A stretch of DNA of 64,000 bases, taken from the NCBI GenBank assembly GCA_937952305.1, contig CALFZO010000142.1, positions 1-64,000 of the forward strand, in the 5' to 3' direction. This DNA comes from an uncultured Anaerolineales bacterium (lineage in GTDB: Bacteria > Chloroflexota > Anaerolineae > Anaerolineales > UBA6663). The notes beneath the pieces are model-generated. The model was not told the DNA's origin. It was given only the letters and a program-made list of their open reading frames with translations, and made no database searches. Positions within the stretch are counted from its first letter, which is position 1, and the number at the start of each line of letters is the position of its first letter. Shown here one piece after another: positions 7,612 to 17,300 of this stretch. The translations under genes and the position numbers were made by a program.

Positions 7612-8427
7612 TCAGGCCTGGGTCAGGGCAACGCGAAAGCCCAGCGCCGGGGAGACATAATTGACGATCAGCCCTTCGCGGGAGGCACAACGGGCGAGTT
7701 TGCGGCTGTAGTACCAGGCGCCTCCGCGCGCCACGCGCGGTCCATCCGCCGAGATTGCCTCGCGGCCGTCGTCGGCAACGTAGGGATAAGGCCGGAGCAA
7801 GGAGCTGGTCCACTCCCAGACATTGCCGGACATGTCCGAGACGCCGCAAGGGCTGTCGCCGCCCGGTGCGTAATGCTTCACCGGGGTCGTGCCGCGCTTG
7901 CCGCTTTCCAGGGTGTTGCAGCGCCAGGGGTCGAACTCCCGGCCCCAGGGGTAGATGCGGTCGTCGGTGTCACGCGCGGCCCGTTCCCATTCGGCCTCGG
8001 TCGGCAGCCGATACGGGTGGCCGGTGGCTTTGCTCAGCCACTGGCAATAGGCGCTGGCGTCCTGCCAGGAAACCTGGACGACAGGATGATCCAGCAGGCC
8101 CTCCGGTGGTTCAAAGCCGATCCAGTTGCGCGGCGTGCGGTGGCCGGTCTCCCACACGAACAGGCGGTATTGGAGATTGGTCACAGGGTGGGCGCCGATC
8201 CCGTACGCCGCCAGGTGGACGGTGTGCTGCGGTTGTTCGGTCAGGAACAGGTCCTTGTCGTACCACTCCTTGGCCCAATCCTCGCGCGTCAGCAGATGCC
8301 GGACCTGGGCATCGCTGGTGCCCATGATGAAGTCACCGGCTGGCAGAGAGACGATGTCCGCCAGGGGAGGCAGGTCGGTCTGCGGCGCAGTCACGGACGA
8401 CGAGGACGGTCTGTCAGGCTTGACCAT
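7612..8427 (-). CDS. Formylglycine-generating enzyme (SUMF1) family protein
   Basis: 271-residue cytoplasmic protein of the FGE-sulfatase fold. Visible hallmarks in order: PAGDFIMGT near residue 30, HPVTNLQYRLF, HPVVQVSWQDASAYCQWL, RLPTEAEWERAARD, the glycine- and tryptophan-rich stretch SDMSGNVWEWTSS, then RVARGGAWYY and a final GFRVAL. Some family members oxidise a Cys in sulfatases. Many others have different or unknown roles, such as EgtB-like, protein-binding or diversity-generating variants. No sulfatase is encoded here, so the substrate is unknown. Being the third gene of a glycosyltransferase unit suggests a surface-glycan or protein-modification role. Confidence 0.85.
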   Translation of the reverse strand: MVKPDRPSSSSVTAPQTDLPPLADIVSLPAGDFIMGTSDAQVRHLLTREDWAKEWYDKDLFLTEQPQHTVHLAAYGIGAHPVTNLQYRLFVWETGHRTPRNWIGFEPPEGLLDHPVVQVSWQDASAYCQWLSKATGHPYRLPTEAEWERAARDTDDRIYPWGREFDPWRCNTLESGKRGTTPVKHYAPGGDSPCGVSDMSGNVWEWTSSLLRPYPYVADDGREAISADGPRVARGGAWYYSRKLARCASREGLIVNYVSPALGFRVALTQA

Positions 8428-8430
8428 GGG

Positions 8431-9552
8431 TCACACTCGGGCCGGCAGCCCAGGCGCGAGCTGGCCGAGGGGAGCCGGCAGCCACGCCCGGGCGGCGATA
8501 CTCTCATAAGTTGCAATCAGTTTATCGACGTTGGCGTCGATGGCCTGGCTGATGCCGAACAGGTACGGTTCGCGCGCGGCCTCCTGGCGGTAATCGTCCA
8601 GATGGTCGACCATGTCCAGAAGCACGCGTTCCCAGGCGGCGGGTGTGTTTTTGACGAGCCAGCCGTACGAACGCAAATCGGCATAGGCCGGGCCGTCGCT
8701 GGCGATCCACGGAGTCTTCATCACCAGGTACTCGAGGACCTTGATCCAGCTGCGCCGTTCGTCGTAGGGGCCGTGGAGGGGCGCCAGGCCGATATCGAAC
8801 TTGGCCAGCTGACGCGGCCACTCGGTGTAGGGCACCCAGGGATGCAGGATCTTCTGGCCCTCCGGCAAGGGCAACTGTTCAAAGACACGCCGGTCACTGC
8901 CGTGGATCAGCACCCGCACCTGCGGCCGCGCCCGGCACACCCGCTTGAGCGCCGCCAGGATGCCGCTGCCCGTGAAGCTCTGCAGGTGGGAGACGCTGCC
9001 GCCCCAGCCGATCCAGATGCCGTCGTGCGACTCGCGCGGGGCGACCCGGTAGTTATCCAGGTCGATGTAGTTGGGCAGGTAGTGGACGTCGGTAAAAGCG
9101 CGCCAATCGTCGGCCAGACGCTTGGACGGCACGGTGGCGCCATGGCCGAGCTTGAGCCCCCACTTGAACTGCTCGAGCGGGAGCGGGTCGACCGTGGTGG
9201 TGCTGCCATCCGGCTTGCGCACCTGGCCCTTGAACCAGAAGGCATGGCTGCCGTTTGTGGGCGGCATCAAATCATAAGCGTCATCGAAATCCGCCACGAC
9301 GATCTTGTCGCGCGCTTTCCAATGCAGGATCGCGGCCAAGACGGCGTTGAACAGGTTGCGCTGGACGACGATGACGTCCGCCTCCTGGCAGATCGCTTGG
9401 GTGGCCGGCGTCTGCCGGGCGAAATCCTCGATCCCGACCATCTGGGCCGAGTGGTGGCGCGTGCGGTTGAGGGCGCGTGTCGGCACGGCACAGCGCCACT
9501 CGCTGCAGTTCCACTCTTTCTTGGAGTCCGCGTAGACGTAGACGACCTTCAT
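8431..9552 (-). CDS. Glycosyltransferase (GT4-like)
   Basis: 373 residues, starting MKVVYVYADSKKEW at an ATG that overlaps the stop of the upstream gene by one base (TGATG), so translation is probably coupled. The N-terminal half has a Rossmann-like sugar-acceptor domain with VADFDDAYDLMPP. The C-terminal half carries the donor-site pattern FDIGLAPL followed by SWIKVLEYLVMKTPWIASDG, typical of GT-B enzymes of the GT4 type. No membrane segment is seen. The donor and acceptor sugars cannot be told from sequence. It belongs to the glycan unit driven by promoter B. Confidence 0.8.
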   Translation of the reverse strand: MKVVYVYADSKKEWNCSEWRCAVPTRALNRTRHHSAQMVGIEDFARQTPATQAICQEADVIVVQRNLFNAVLAAILHWKARDKIVVADFDDAYDLMPPTNGSHAFWFKGQVRKPDGSTTTVDPLPLEQFKWGLKLGHGATVPSKRLADDWRAFTDVHYLPNYIDLDNYRVAPRESHDGIWIGWGGSVSHLQSFTGSGILAALKRVCRARPQVRVLIHGSDRRVFEQLPLPEGQKILHPWVPYTEWPRQLAKFDIGLAPLHGPYDERRSWIKVLEYLVMKTPWIASDGPAYADLRSYGWLVKNTPAAWERVLLDMVDHLDDYRQEAAREPYLFGISQAIDANVDKLIATYESIAARAWLPAPLGQLAPGLPARV

Positions 9553-11207
9553 CAGCGCACCGTCTCGGCGGCCAGCGGCAGGGACCAGGCCGGCGCGTCT
9601 GGGCGGGGCGCCTGGTGGACGGCCTGGATGAGGTTGTGCCAGAGCGCGGCCAACTGCGTCATTTCGCGGCTGTGGGCGCGCTGGCGGCCCTCGGTGCCCA
9701 GGCGGGCGCGCAGGCCCGGCTCGGTCACCAGGCGCCGCAAGGCAGCGTACCAATCGTCACGGGTTTCGGCCAGCAAACCGCCGGCATTCCAGGCCAGCGC
9801 CGCCGGCAGCGCGGACGCCACCCACGGCAGCTTGCGGACGCCGGCCTCCATCAGGCGCTGATCGCTGCGGGCCCGGTTGAAGGGCGTGTCCCGCAGCGGC
9901 GCCAAGAGGATGTCGACCTGGGCGAGCACGTACGGACGTTCATCGGCGTGGAGCAGGGGGATGAACTGCCGCCGGCTTTCGGGCAGCGTGTCGAAGAGGC
10001 GGTGAGCCTCCACATCGCCGATAATGACCAGGCGGGTCTCGGGATGCTCGCGCAGCAGGTGCAGCAGCGGCCGCCGGATTTCGGCCAGGTCTTCGGCCTC
10101 GCCCGGCGCGCCCAACCAGCCGAGGTTGAGCGTCGAGCGTGCTGGCGCTGGCGTCTCCCACAAGGTTTCGCCGCGATCCCAGCCGGGCGGCACCACCCGC
10201 GCCGAGAACCCCGCCGCTTCGATCCACTCCGCCATGGCATGACTAGGCACACACACCTGGTCGGCGAGCTGCAGCGCGGCGTGGTAAGCCTCGAGGCGCG
10301 CGGCCGTGTTCAGGCCGAGGCGCGTGTAATCGGCGTGACGGCTGGTCAGCGCCGCGATTTCCTGCTCCAGCCAGACCAGCACCCGGGCGCCCGCCTGGGC
10401 GGCGCGCCGGAGCGGCTCGATCTGTGCGGGAGCCAGGTGAGGGTGATGCGTGATGATCACGTCGTTGGCTTCGGCCTGTTCGACGGTGAGCGACGAAGTG
10501 AGGCTCAACTGATAGCCCAGGGCGCGCAGCGCGTCGACCGGAAAGCGGGCGCTCTGCGGGTCGGCGCTGTGCCAGAGCAGCCTGACCGGCTGCGGCGGCC
10601 CGTCCAGCGTCTCCGCCGAGGCGGTCCCATCGGCGGGCAGAGGCGCGGTCTCACGCAATTGAGCGAGCGCGGCGGCGATATCGGGGCGGCCGGTGGCCTG
10701 CGCCTGCCGGATATTGAGCTCCAACAACGCCGGCACAAGCGCGTCCAGATCATCCAGCCGGTCGGCCACGGCCTCGGCCGGGCTGGGGCTGTTGACAACG
10801 GCCTGCAGGATATCGGCGGCTTTCTCTAGTTCGGCTTCCCCCACAGTCCCAGCCGGCCCAGCCAGCCGGCGCTCCAGGCGGCGCAAAGCCGCAGAGTCGG
10901 CCGGCGCCGCTTCCGGGACGCCGCTCTTGAGCCGGGTTCGCTCCAACCGTGCCAGACTGAGCCGCCCAGCGGCCTCGACACTGTCCGGGTCCAGCCGCAG
11001 CGCTTGCGCGTACAGGCTCTCGGCCGTGGCAGCGTCACCAGCGGCGAGATAACAATCGCCCAGCAGAAGCGGGGCCTCGGCGTCCGTGGGGTCGGCGCGC
11101 AGCGCCTGGGCGAAAGCGTCCAGGGCCTGGCTCAACTGATCGCGCCCCAGATGAGCGCGGCCCATCTGCTTCAGCGTACCCGCGTCGAGTGTGTTTAGTG
11201 CGGACAT
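9552..11207 (-). CDS. TPR-glycosyltransferase fusion protein
   Basis: 551 residues. Residues 10-85 form two tetratricopeptide repeats (AHLGRDQLSQALDAFAQALR, then LGDCYLAAGDAATAESLYAQ). Residues about 120-180 form a helical segment resembling the repeat seen five times in the 2,055-residue neighbour (LDALVPALLELNIRQAQATG). Residues about 200-540 form a GT-B domain with LNLGWLGAPGEAEDLAEI and ILLAPLRDTPFNRARSDQRL. It is a paralogue of the product of 21161-22804, sharing the LNLGW(L/I)G, APLRDT and AWNAGGLL motifs. It is the first gene behind phased-repeat promoter B, and probably acts on a protein or surface glycan with the TPR part as scaffold. Confidence 0.82.
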   Translation of the reverse strand: MSALNTLDAGTLKQMGRAHLGRDQLSQALDAFAQALRADPTDAEAPLLLGDCYLAAGDAATAESLYAQALRLDPDSVEAAGRLSLARLERTRLKSGVPEAAPADSAALRRLERRLAGPAGTVGEAELEKAADILQAVVNSPSPAEAVADRLDDLDALVPALLELNIRQAQATGRPDIAAALAQLRETAPLPADGTASAETLDGPPQPVRLLWHSADPQSARFPVDALRALGYQLSLTSSLTVEQAEANDVIITHHPHLAPAQIEPLRRAAQAGARVLVWLEQEIAALTSRHADYTRLGLNTAARLEAYHAALQLADQVCVPSHAMAEWIEAAGFSARVVPPGWDRGETLWETPAPARSTLNLGWLGAPGEAEDLAEIRRPLLHLLREHPETRLVIIGDVEAHRLFDTLPESRRQFIPLLHADERPYVLAQVDILLAPLRDTPFNRARSDQRLMEAGVRKLPWVASALPAALAWNAGGLLAETRDDWYAALRRLVTEPGLRARLGTEGRQRAHSREMTQLAALWHNLIQAVHQAPRPDAPAWSLPLAAETVR

Positions 11208-11240
11208 AGAATCCCGGTAGTGTTACTGGTCTATGCGCAG

Positions 11241-11322
11241 ACTCTAACATCCGGCTGGAAGCCAAGTCAGTAAAGGGCCAATAAAAGGGCCATGAACACA
11301 CAATAAAGGTCCAGTAAAGAGC
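11241..11322 (-). promoter_or_regulatory. Phased-repeat promoter B (first glycan unit)
   Basis: Five contiguous 11-bp units. Plus-strand forms: CAGTAAAGGGC 11268-11278, CAATAAAAGGG 11279-11289, CCATGAACACA 11290-11300, CAATAAAGGTC 11301-11311, CAGTAAAGAGC 11312-11322. On the minus strand the last unit runs into CTGACT (11265-11270, -35-like). After 18 bp comes TAGAGT (11241-11246) preceded by TGT. The start codon is 34 bp further downstream. Confidence 0.7.
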
Positions 11323-11335
11323 AGGTGGGCGTCTC

Positions 11336-11374
11336 CAAAAAAACAGGCGGCCCGGGCCATCCGAGCCGCCTGTT
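11336..11374 (-). terminator. Intrinsic terminator of the second glycan unit
   Basis: Minus-strand stem AACAGGCGGC/GCCGCCTGTT (10 bp, perfect) with a 13-nt GC-rich loop, followed directly by a run of seven or more T. It lies 23 bp after the stop of the 2,055-residue glycosyltransferase gene and just before promoter B, so it separates the two glycan units. Confidence 0.88.
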
Positions 11375-11396
11375 CAAGCGTCAGCCGATACGCGGG

Positions 11397-14300
11397 TCAG
11401 GCCAGGACCGGTTGGGCCGCTTCTTCGAGATGTTGGGCGACGACGCCGGCCAGCAGTTCCAGGCCTTCGGCCAGCTCCAACTCGCCCTCGGCCTGGGCCG
11501 CGCGCCCATTGGCCCGGATCAAGGCCAGGAGTTCTGGGGTGAGCCGATCGGCGTAGCGTTCCAGGGCGGCGAGGACGTCGTCGGCGCCCAGGAGCAGGGC
11601 CAGCGTTGCGCCGGGATCGGCAGCCGAGTCCGGCGCCGCCGCCAGCCACTGCGCGATGTGCTCGGCCAGGGCCGACAGCGCCGCGGCCGTTTCGAGTTCA
11701 CCGTCTTGGCGCGCGGCCTCCGCCCGGCGCTGCAACACGTCCACCAGAGCTTGATCCAGCCGCTCAGCGTACTGCTCCAGAGCGGCGGCCAGGTCAGGCG
11801 CGTAGATGAGCAGCTCCAGGGTCTCTTCAGCCCGGGCCTGCGCTTCCGCCGACGCTGCCGGTCCGCTCCGCTCCACGATGGACTGGATGTGGGCGGCCAG
11901 AAGGTCCAGGCCGTCACCCAGTTCCACTTTGCCATCCGCCCGGGCGGTGTCGGCGTTGAGGCGGACCAGGGCCAGCAGATCGGCATCCAGCAAGTGCTCG
12001 TGCTCGAACAGCGCCGCCGGCAGGTCAGGGTGCGCCAGCAGCATTCTCAGCGTGTGCACGGCCCGCTCGGGGATCGGCGCGGAGGCCGCCGGCAGGCGCG
12101 CGGCCACCTGTTCGACGAGCGCCGTGAGACCCTCCGCCAGCGCCGTGTCACCATCCTGGCGAGCCGCTTGCGCATTGGCCTGGACCAGGTCGAGTACGGC
12201 CGCGTCTAGCCGGTCGGCGTAGCGATCCAGGGCCTCCAGAATGTCGTCGGCCGCCAACACGAGGGACAGTGTCTCAGCCGCGCGGTCGCTGGCGGCCGGC
12301 GCCGCCGTCTCCACCGGCAGATAGGCCGCGACCTGGGCCTGGCGGCTGGTCACTTCGGGTGCGGTCGGGAAGACGGCGTGCAATTGACGCCATTCCAGCG
12401 CGGCCCGCTCTGGCTGCCCGGCCGCGAGCCAGGCATCCACCAGGTGGGTCCGCACCTCCCAGGCCGTGGGCGCCGTCGCCAGGACGCGCGCGTACAGATC
12501 GGCGGCCTGAGCGTGCGCGCCGCGGGCCTCGTGCAGTTGCGCCAGGGCCACCAGGGCCTCGGGCAGGTCCGGCGCACTCGTCAGCGCCTTGCGCAACGCG
12601 CTTTCGGCGGCTTTGAGATTGCGCTGTTTCAGCGCCGTGGTGGCGCGCGCCAGCTGGCGGCGGGCTTGCTGGCGGGCGCGCACATAGGCCTCGCCGAAGA
12701 AGAGCGCCTCGTCGCTGGCCAGGGACGGCCACTTGGCCAGGAGGCTTTGGCGATTGGCCTGAGTGTGCGCGTTAAGGTTGTGGCGGCCGTCGGGCGATTT
12801 GCTGGCGCTTTCGTGATGGACCAGGACGGCCGCTGGCTGATACAGCACGCGATAGCCGCGGGCCCGGGCCTGCCAGCACAGGTCGACGTCCTCGTAGACG
12901 CCTTTCCCGAAACGTGCGTCCCAGCCGCCCAGCTCGTTCCACACGGTCCGCCGGACGAGCAGGCAGGCTCCGGTGACGGCGTTGACGTCGCGCGGCGTGT
13001 TGGCGGCGGGCGTGTCGGCGGGCCAGCCCAGGAACGGGTGGTACGGCACGCCGGCGTCATCCCGCGCGACACCGGCGTGCTGCAGCGTGCCGGCCAGCGG
13101 ACCGGGCAGATCGACGGGGTAGAGCAGCTTGGCGCCGACGATGGCGACGTCGTCTTCGGTCGGGAGCAGCGCCTCCAGCCAGCCGGGCGTCAGCGCCTCT
13201 GTATCAGAGTTGAGGAACAGGACGAAGGGTGCCTGGCCGAGCGCGGCCCCCAGCCGGCAGGCGCCGACAAAGCCCTGGTTCTCGGGCGTGCGGGCGAGCG
13301 TGAGCTGCGGCCGGCCGCGCCACTCCGCGAACAGGGCCCGGATCTCGGTGCCGGGTGAGCAGTCATCGACCAGGATCAGGTGGGCGTCGGGCGCTGTGCG
13401 CAACACGGAATCGACGCAGCGGCGCAACAGTTCGGCCTGGCCGTACACGGGCACGACGATGTCGACGCGGCTGGTCCGCGCCGGCGCAACTGACGGGACC
13501 GGCGCCGTTGACTGGGCTGGGGTCACGGACTGGGCGCGGGCGACCAACTGGACAGGCGCGACCTTGGCCCGGGAGGTCCCCAGATAGCGTTCGAGCGCCT
13601 CGGCTTTGCGGGCGGCCAGGGCCGGCACGGCCCGGCGGTGTTCCCAGATGGCCTGGAGCTCGTCGACGAAGCTGGCCTGCGCGGCCCGTTGCTGCAACGC
13701 CGTCATGGCGGCGGCGGCGCGCTGACCGATGACCGCGCGCAGCGCCGGCTCACGAAACAGGCGCGTCATCCAGGCGGCGGCCTCGTCGACGTCCGGGTCT
13801 GCCCAGACCGCGTCAGCGCCGAGATTCTCTTTCTGATAGGCCGGGATGGTGCCGTCGACGGGGATCAAGCGCTGCCCCACCAGGCAGGCGTTGGTGTGAT
13901 CCATGAAGGTCAGGTTGCCGGACCAGGCGGTGGCGATGACGGGCTTGCCCAGGGCCATGGCCTCCATCAGGCCGAGGCCGAGCCCTTCGGCGCGGTGCAG
14001 GGAGACATACACGTCGGCGCTGGCGTACAGGCCGAGCACGTCGCGGTAGCTCAGATTCTCGGCCACCAGATGGACGCGCGGATGGCCGCCGCTCATCTGC
14101 CGGACCAGTTTCTGCACCTGGGTCCGGAGTTCCGGGTCCGCCTGAACGTTGTTGGCCTTGATCACCAGGTGGGCGCGCGTCTCCCGGGACAGGGCCTGAC
14201 GGAAAGCGTCGATGACGGCCTTGATGTTCTTGCGCTTGACGTCGCTGTAAGGCTCGAAGCTGGCGACGTAGACGACGGCGTCCGCGGGCAGGCCCCAGCG

Positions 14301-17300
14301 GGCGCGATCCGGCCGGATCGCGGCCGGCAGATCCAGCGGCGGCGCCGCCGAGACCGTGAACACATTGGATAGGCTGAAATCGGTGACGTGGCGGATGAAC
14401 TCAGACTCGGCCACGATGACGTCGAAGCACTCAAGCGCGGCGCGCCAGGCCGGCGGGATCACGGTCAGCTCCCACATGATCAGGGCGACGTTGAGGCGGC
14501 CGGGACGCAGGGCGGCGCGGGTCGCGCGCAGCACCCAAGGCATGGCCGGGCTCGGCAGGACAAACAGGTTGATGTCGTGCGGCAGAGCCTCCACCGAGGC
14601 AACCGCAAACGGATCGAAGCGCCGGTCGTGCCCGCCGCGCTCCATGCCCGGGTCGAGGTCCAGCACCGCGATCGGGTAGCCGCGGCCGAGCAGGGTGCTG
14701 GCGACATTGCGGGCCAGCACGCCGAGGCCGAGGTTGCCGCTCACGTGCCCGATGATGTTGAAACCAGGGCGCGGCGCGCCGTCCGGCGCCGGGCGGGTAG
14801 GCGCAGCGACGGGCACAGCGGTTACTTCTGGCGCGGCCACGGCGCCGGGCTGATACACGAGCGGCGCGACCGCCGGCGGCACGGTCACCAGGACTGGCTT
14901 GATGTGCTGGCGCTGCGCCACGGCGGGCTGCAGCGTCGCGGCCAGGTCGGGCGGCATGAACTGAAGCAGTTGCTCACACTCCGCCCAACGCGCCTGGCGC
15001 CCCAGGAGCGCAATCAGATTCTGCCAGGCCGGCTGGCAGGCGGGGTCCTGCTGGCGCGCGGCCTGGAAGCAGTTCAGGGCGTAGGCGATGTCCACCAACG
15101 TCTCATCGACCCAGGGCACGTGCAGGGCCAGGGCCAGGTTGCCATGCGCCACCCAGGCCAGCGCGCGCCCGGCGGCATCGTCGGACGGCAGCGCGTACAG
15201 GCGCTGGATGGGCAGCAGGCCGCGATAACGCTGATAAAGCATCTGCTGTTCATTCTGCGAGGTGCTGTCCTGGAAGGTGAGGCCGTTCGGGTTCTGGTAA
15301 AACAGGCTCAGGACCTCTGGCACCAGCACGGCCTGCAGGCCGGCGGCCGTGAAGCGCAGTTGGAATTCGTAGTCTCCGGCGGACCGGAAGGTGGGATCGA
15401 ACAGGCCAATCTTGTCGAAGACTGTGCGCCGCCAGACCGGGTGCGGGCCCAGCAGGCAGTAGTGCAAGGACAGCGCTGGATGGTAGGGCGGGTACTCGAC
15501 GATCCGGTCGACCGGGGTCTGGCCGTAGACGGCGTTGGGCACACCCGTCCAGGCGCAGTGGGCATAAGCCAGGTCGGCTGCGGGGTGCGCGTCCAGTGCG
15601 GCGACCAGTTTCTCCAGGGCATCCGGCCGGTGGGCGTCGTCGGTGTTGGCGTTGGTGACGTAGCGGCCGCGCGCCAGGAGCAGGCCGCGATTCCAGGCGG
15701 CGTAAAGCGACTCGCGCTCGGCGGTGCGCACGTAGCGGATGTTGGGGTAGCGCGCCTGAAACTCGCGCACGACGGCGCGCTCGTTCTGCGGCGAGGCGCT
15801 GTCGACGACGATGATCTCCAACTCGTCCGCGATCGTCTGCGCTTCCAGGTCCTCCAGGCAGGCGCGCAGCAAGGCTTCGGATTTGTACGTCGAGACGATG
15901 GCCGAGATGACCGGCGTAGCGGAGGCCGCTGTGGCCGCGCCGGCGGCCAGGGCCTCTCTGACGCCGGCCAGCAGGGTCTGGGCGTTGGCGTCAGCCGGGT
16001 CACGTTCCAGGGCCTGCCGCAGGACTGGTTCCGCCTCGCGGAAGCGCTTCTGGTAGACCAGGACCATGCCGAGCAGAGTGCGTGGCAGGGCAGCCTCCGG
16101 CGCGGCCTGGGCGGCGGCGCTGAAGGCGGCCTCGGCGGCCGCGATCTCGCCCAGCTGCAGGGCGACATTGCCCTGCAGGACAAGCAAGCCGGCGTCGGCG
16201 GGCGCACGTTCCAGGGCCTGCCCGAGGACGGCCTGCGCCTCCGCCCAACGCCCCTCAGCCACCAGCTGAGCCGCGGCCTGGTGCAGGTCTGACGCGGCAG
16301 CCGGGGCCAGGTGTTGCTCGAGATAAGTCGCCAGATTCGTCATGGCGCCCGCCAAGGCCTGGTCGCCGTCCTGGTCAGCCTGCTGCGCGGCGGCGCGCAC
16401 GTGCGCCAGCAGAGCGGCGTCCAGCAGGTCTGTGTGCTGCTGCAGCGCCGCCAGAATGTCGTCGGATTCCAGCAGCCTCCGCAGTGTCTCGGCCGCGCGC
16501 GGAGCCGGCGGGGCCTCTCCGGGCGCCGCCCGATACTGGCGCTCGGAGCAGTAGAGGTCCCAGACCTCGTCGAAAGCCTGGCGCCGCTGCGGCAGCTGGG
16601 CCGTCGTCAGGCGCTGGCGCAAGCCTTGGTCGGCGAAGAAGGTGTGCTCGACCGTCAGCGTTTTGGGCGTGACCAGGCCGAACTCGAAGTCCGGGATCAC
16701 GGCGCGCACGGCCTCGGCCGCCCGGCTCAGGGCGCGCAGATAGGGCAGGAAGCACAGCCGCAGGATCGGCTCGGTCAGCGGATAATCCACGCCGCGGACC
16801 GGCACCACCAGCCCGGGATTGACGTAGGTCAGACTGTGAAAGTGGTAGAAGATCAACGGCTCGCCGGCGACGCGCACGTTGCCGGTCGAGTCCAGGTCGA
16901 ACGCGTACTGCTCATGGTTCCAGGGCGCGACGGCCGCGCCGACCTGCTGCAGGACGTGCACGTTCGGAAAACGCGTTGGCCAATCATCCAGATAGGCCTG
17001 ATCACCGAACTTGCCGGCCTCCAAGCGCTGGAAGCACCATTCCAGGCAGCGGGCGCGCCACCACGTCAGCGCCTCCAGCCCGGCGGCATCGTTGCGGAAG
17101 CTGACCAGGCCGACGTTATAGCGGCCGTTCTGCAGATTGTGCGCCAGCCGCGCCGGGAAGCGATGCTCGTGGATCAGGATCGAGTTCGCGCCGAACTCCT
17201 GGAAAATAGCTTCGGGCGAAGCGTAGAAATACAGGTCGGCGTCCAGGTAAGTCAGGACATCGATCTCACCATGCGCCTCCAGCAGGCGCAGGATGGCGGT

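Noticed and set aside
7375..9861. Very long plus-strand open frame opposite the SUMF1 and glycosyltransferase genes
   Set aside because: It is the antisense shadow of well-supported minus-strand genes; the translation is Arg/Gly/Val/Gln/His-rich with no family motifs. Similar shadows opposite 14388-16292, 23368-28114, 30241-33012, 33682-36534, 39483-41918 and 47793-50024 were dropped for the same reason.
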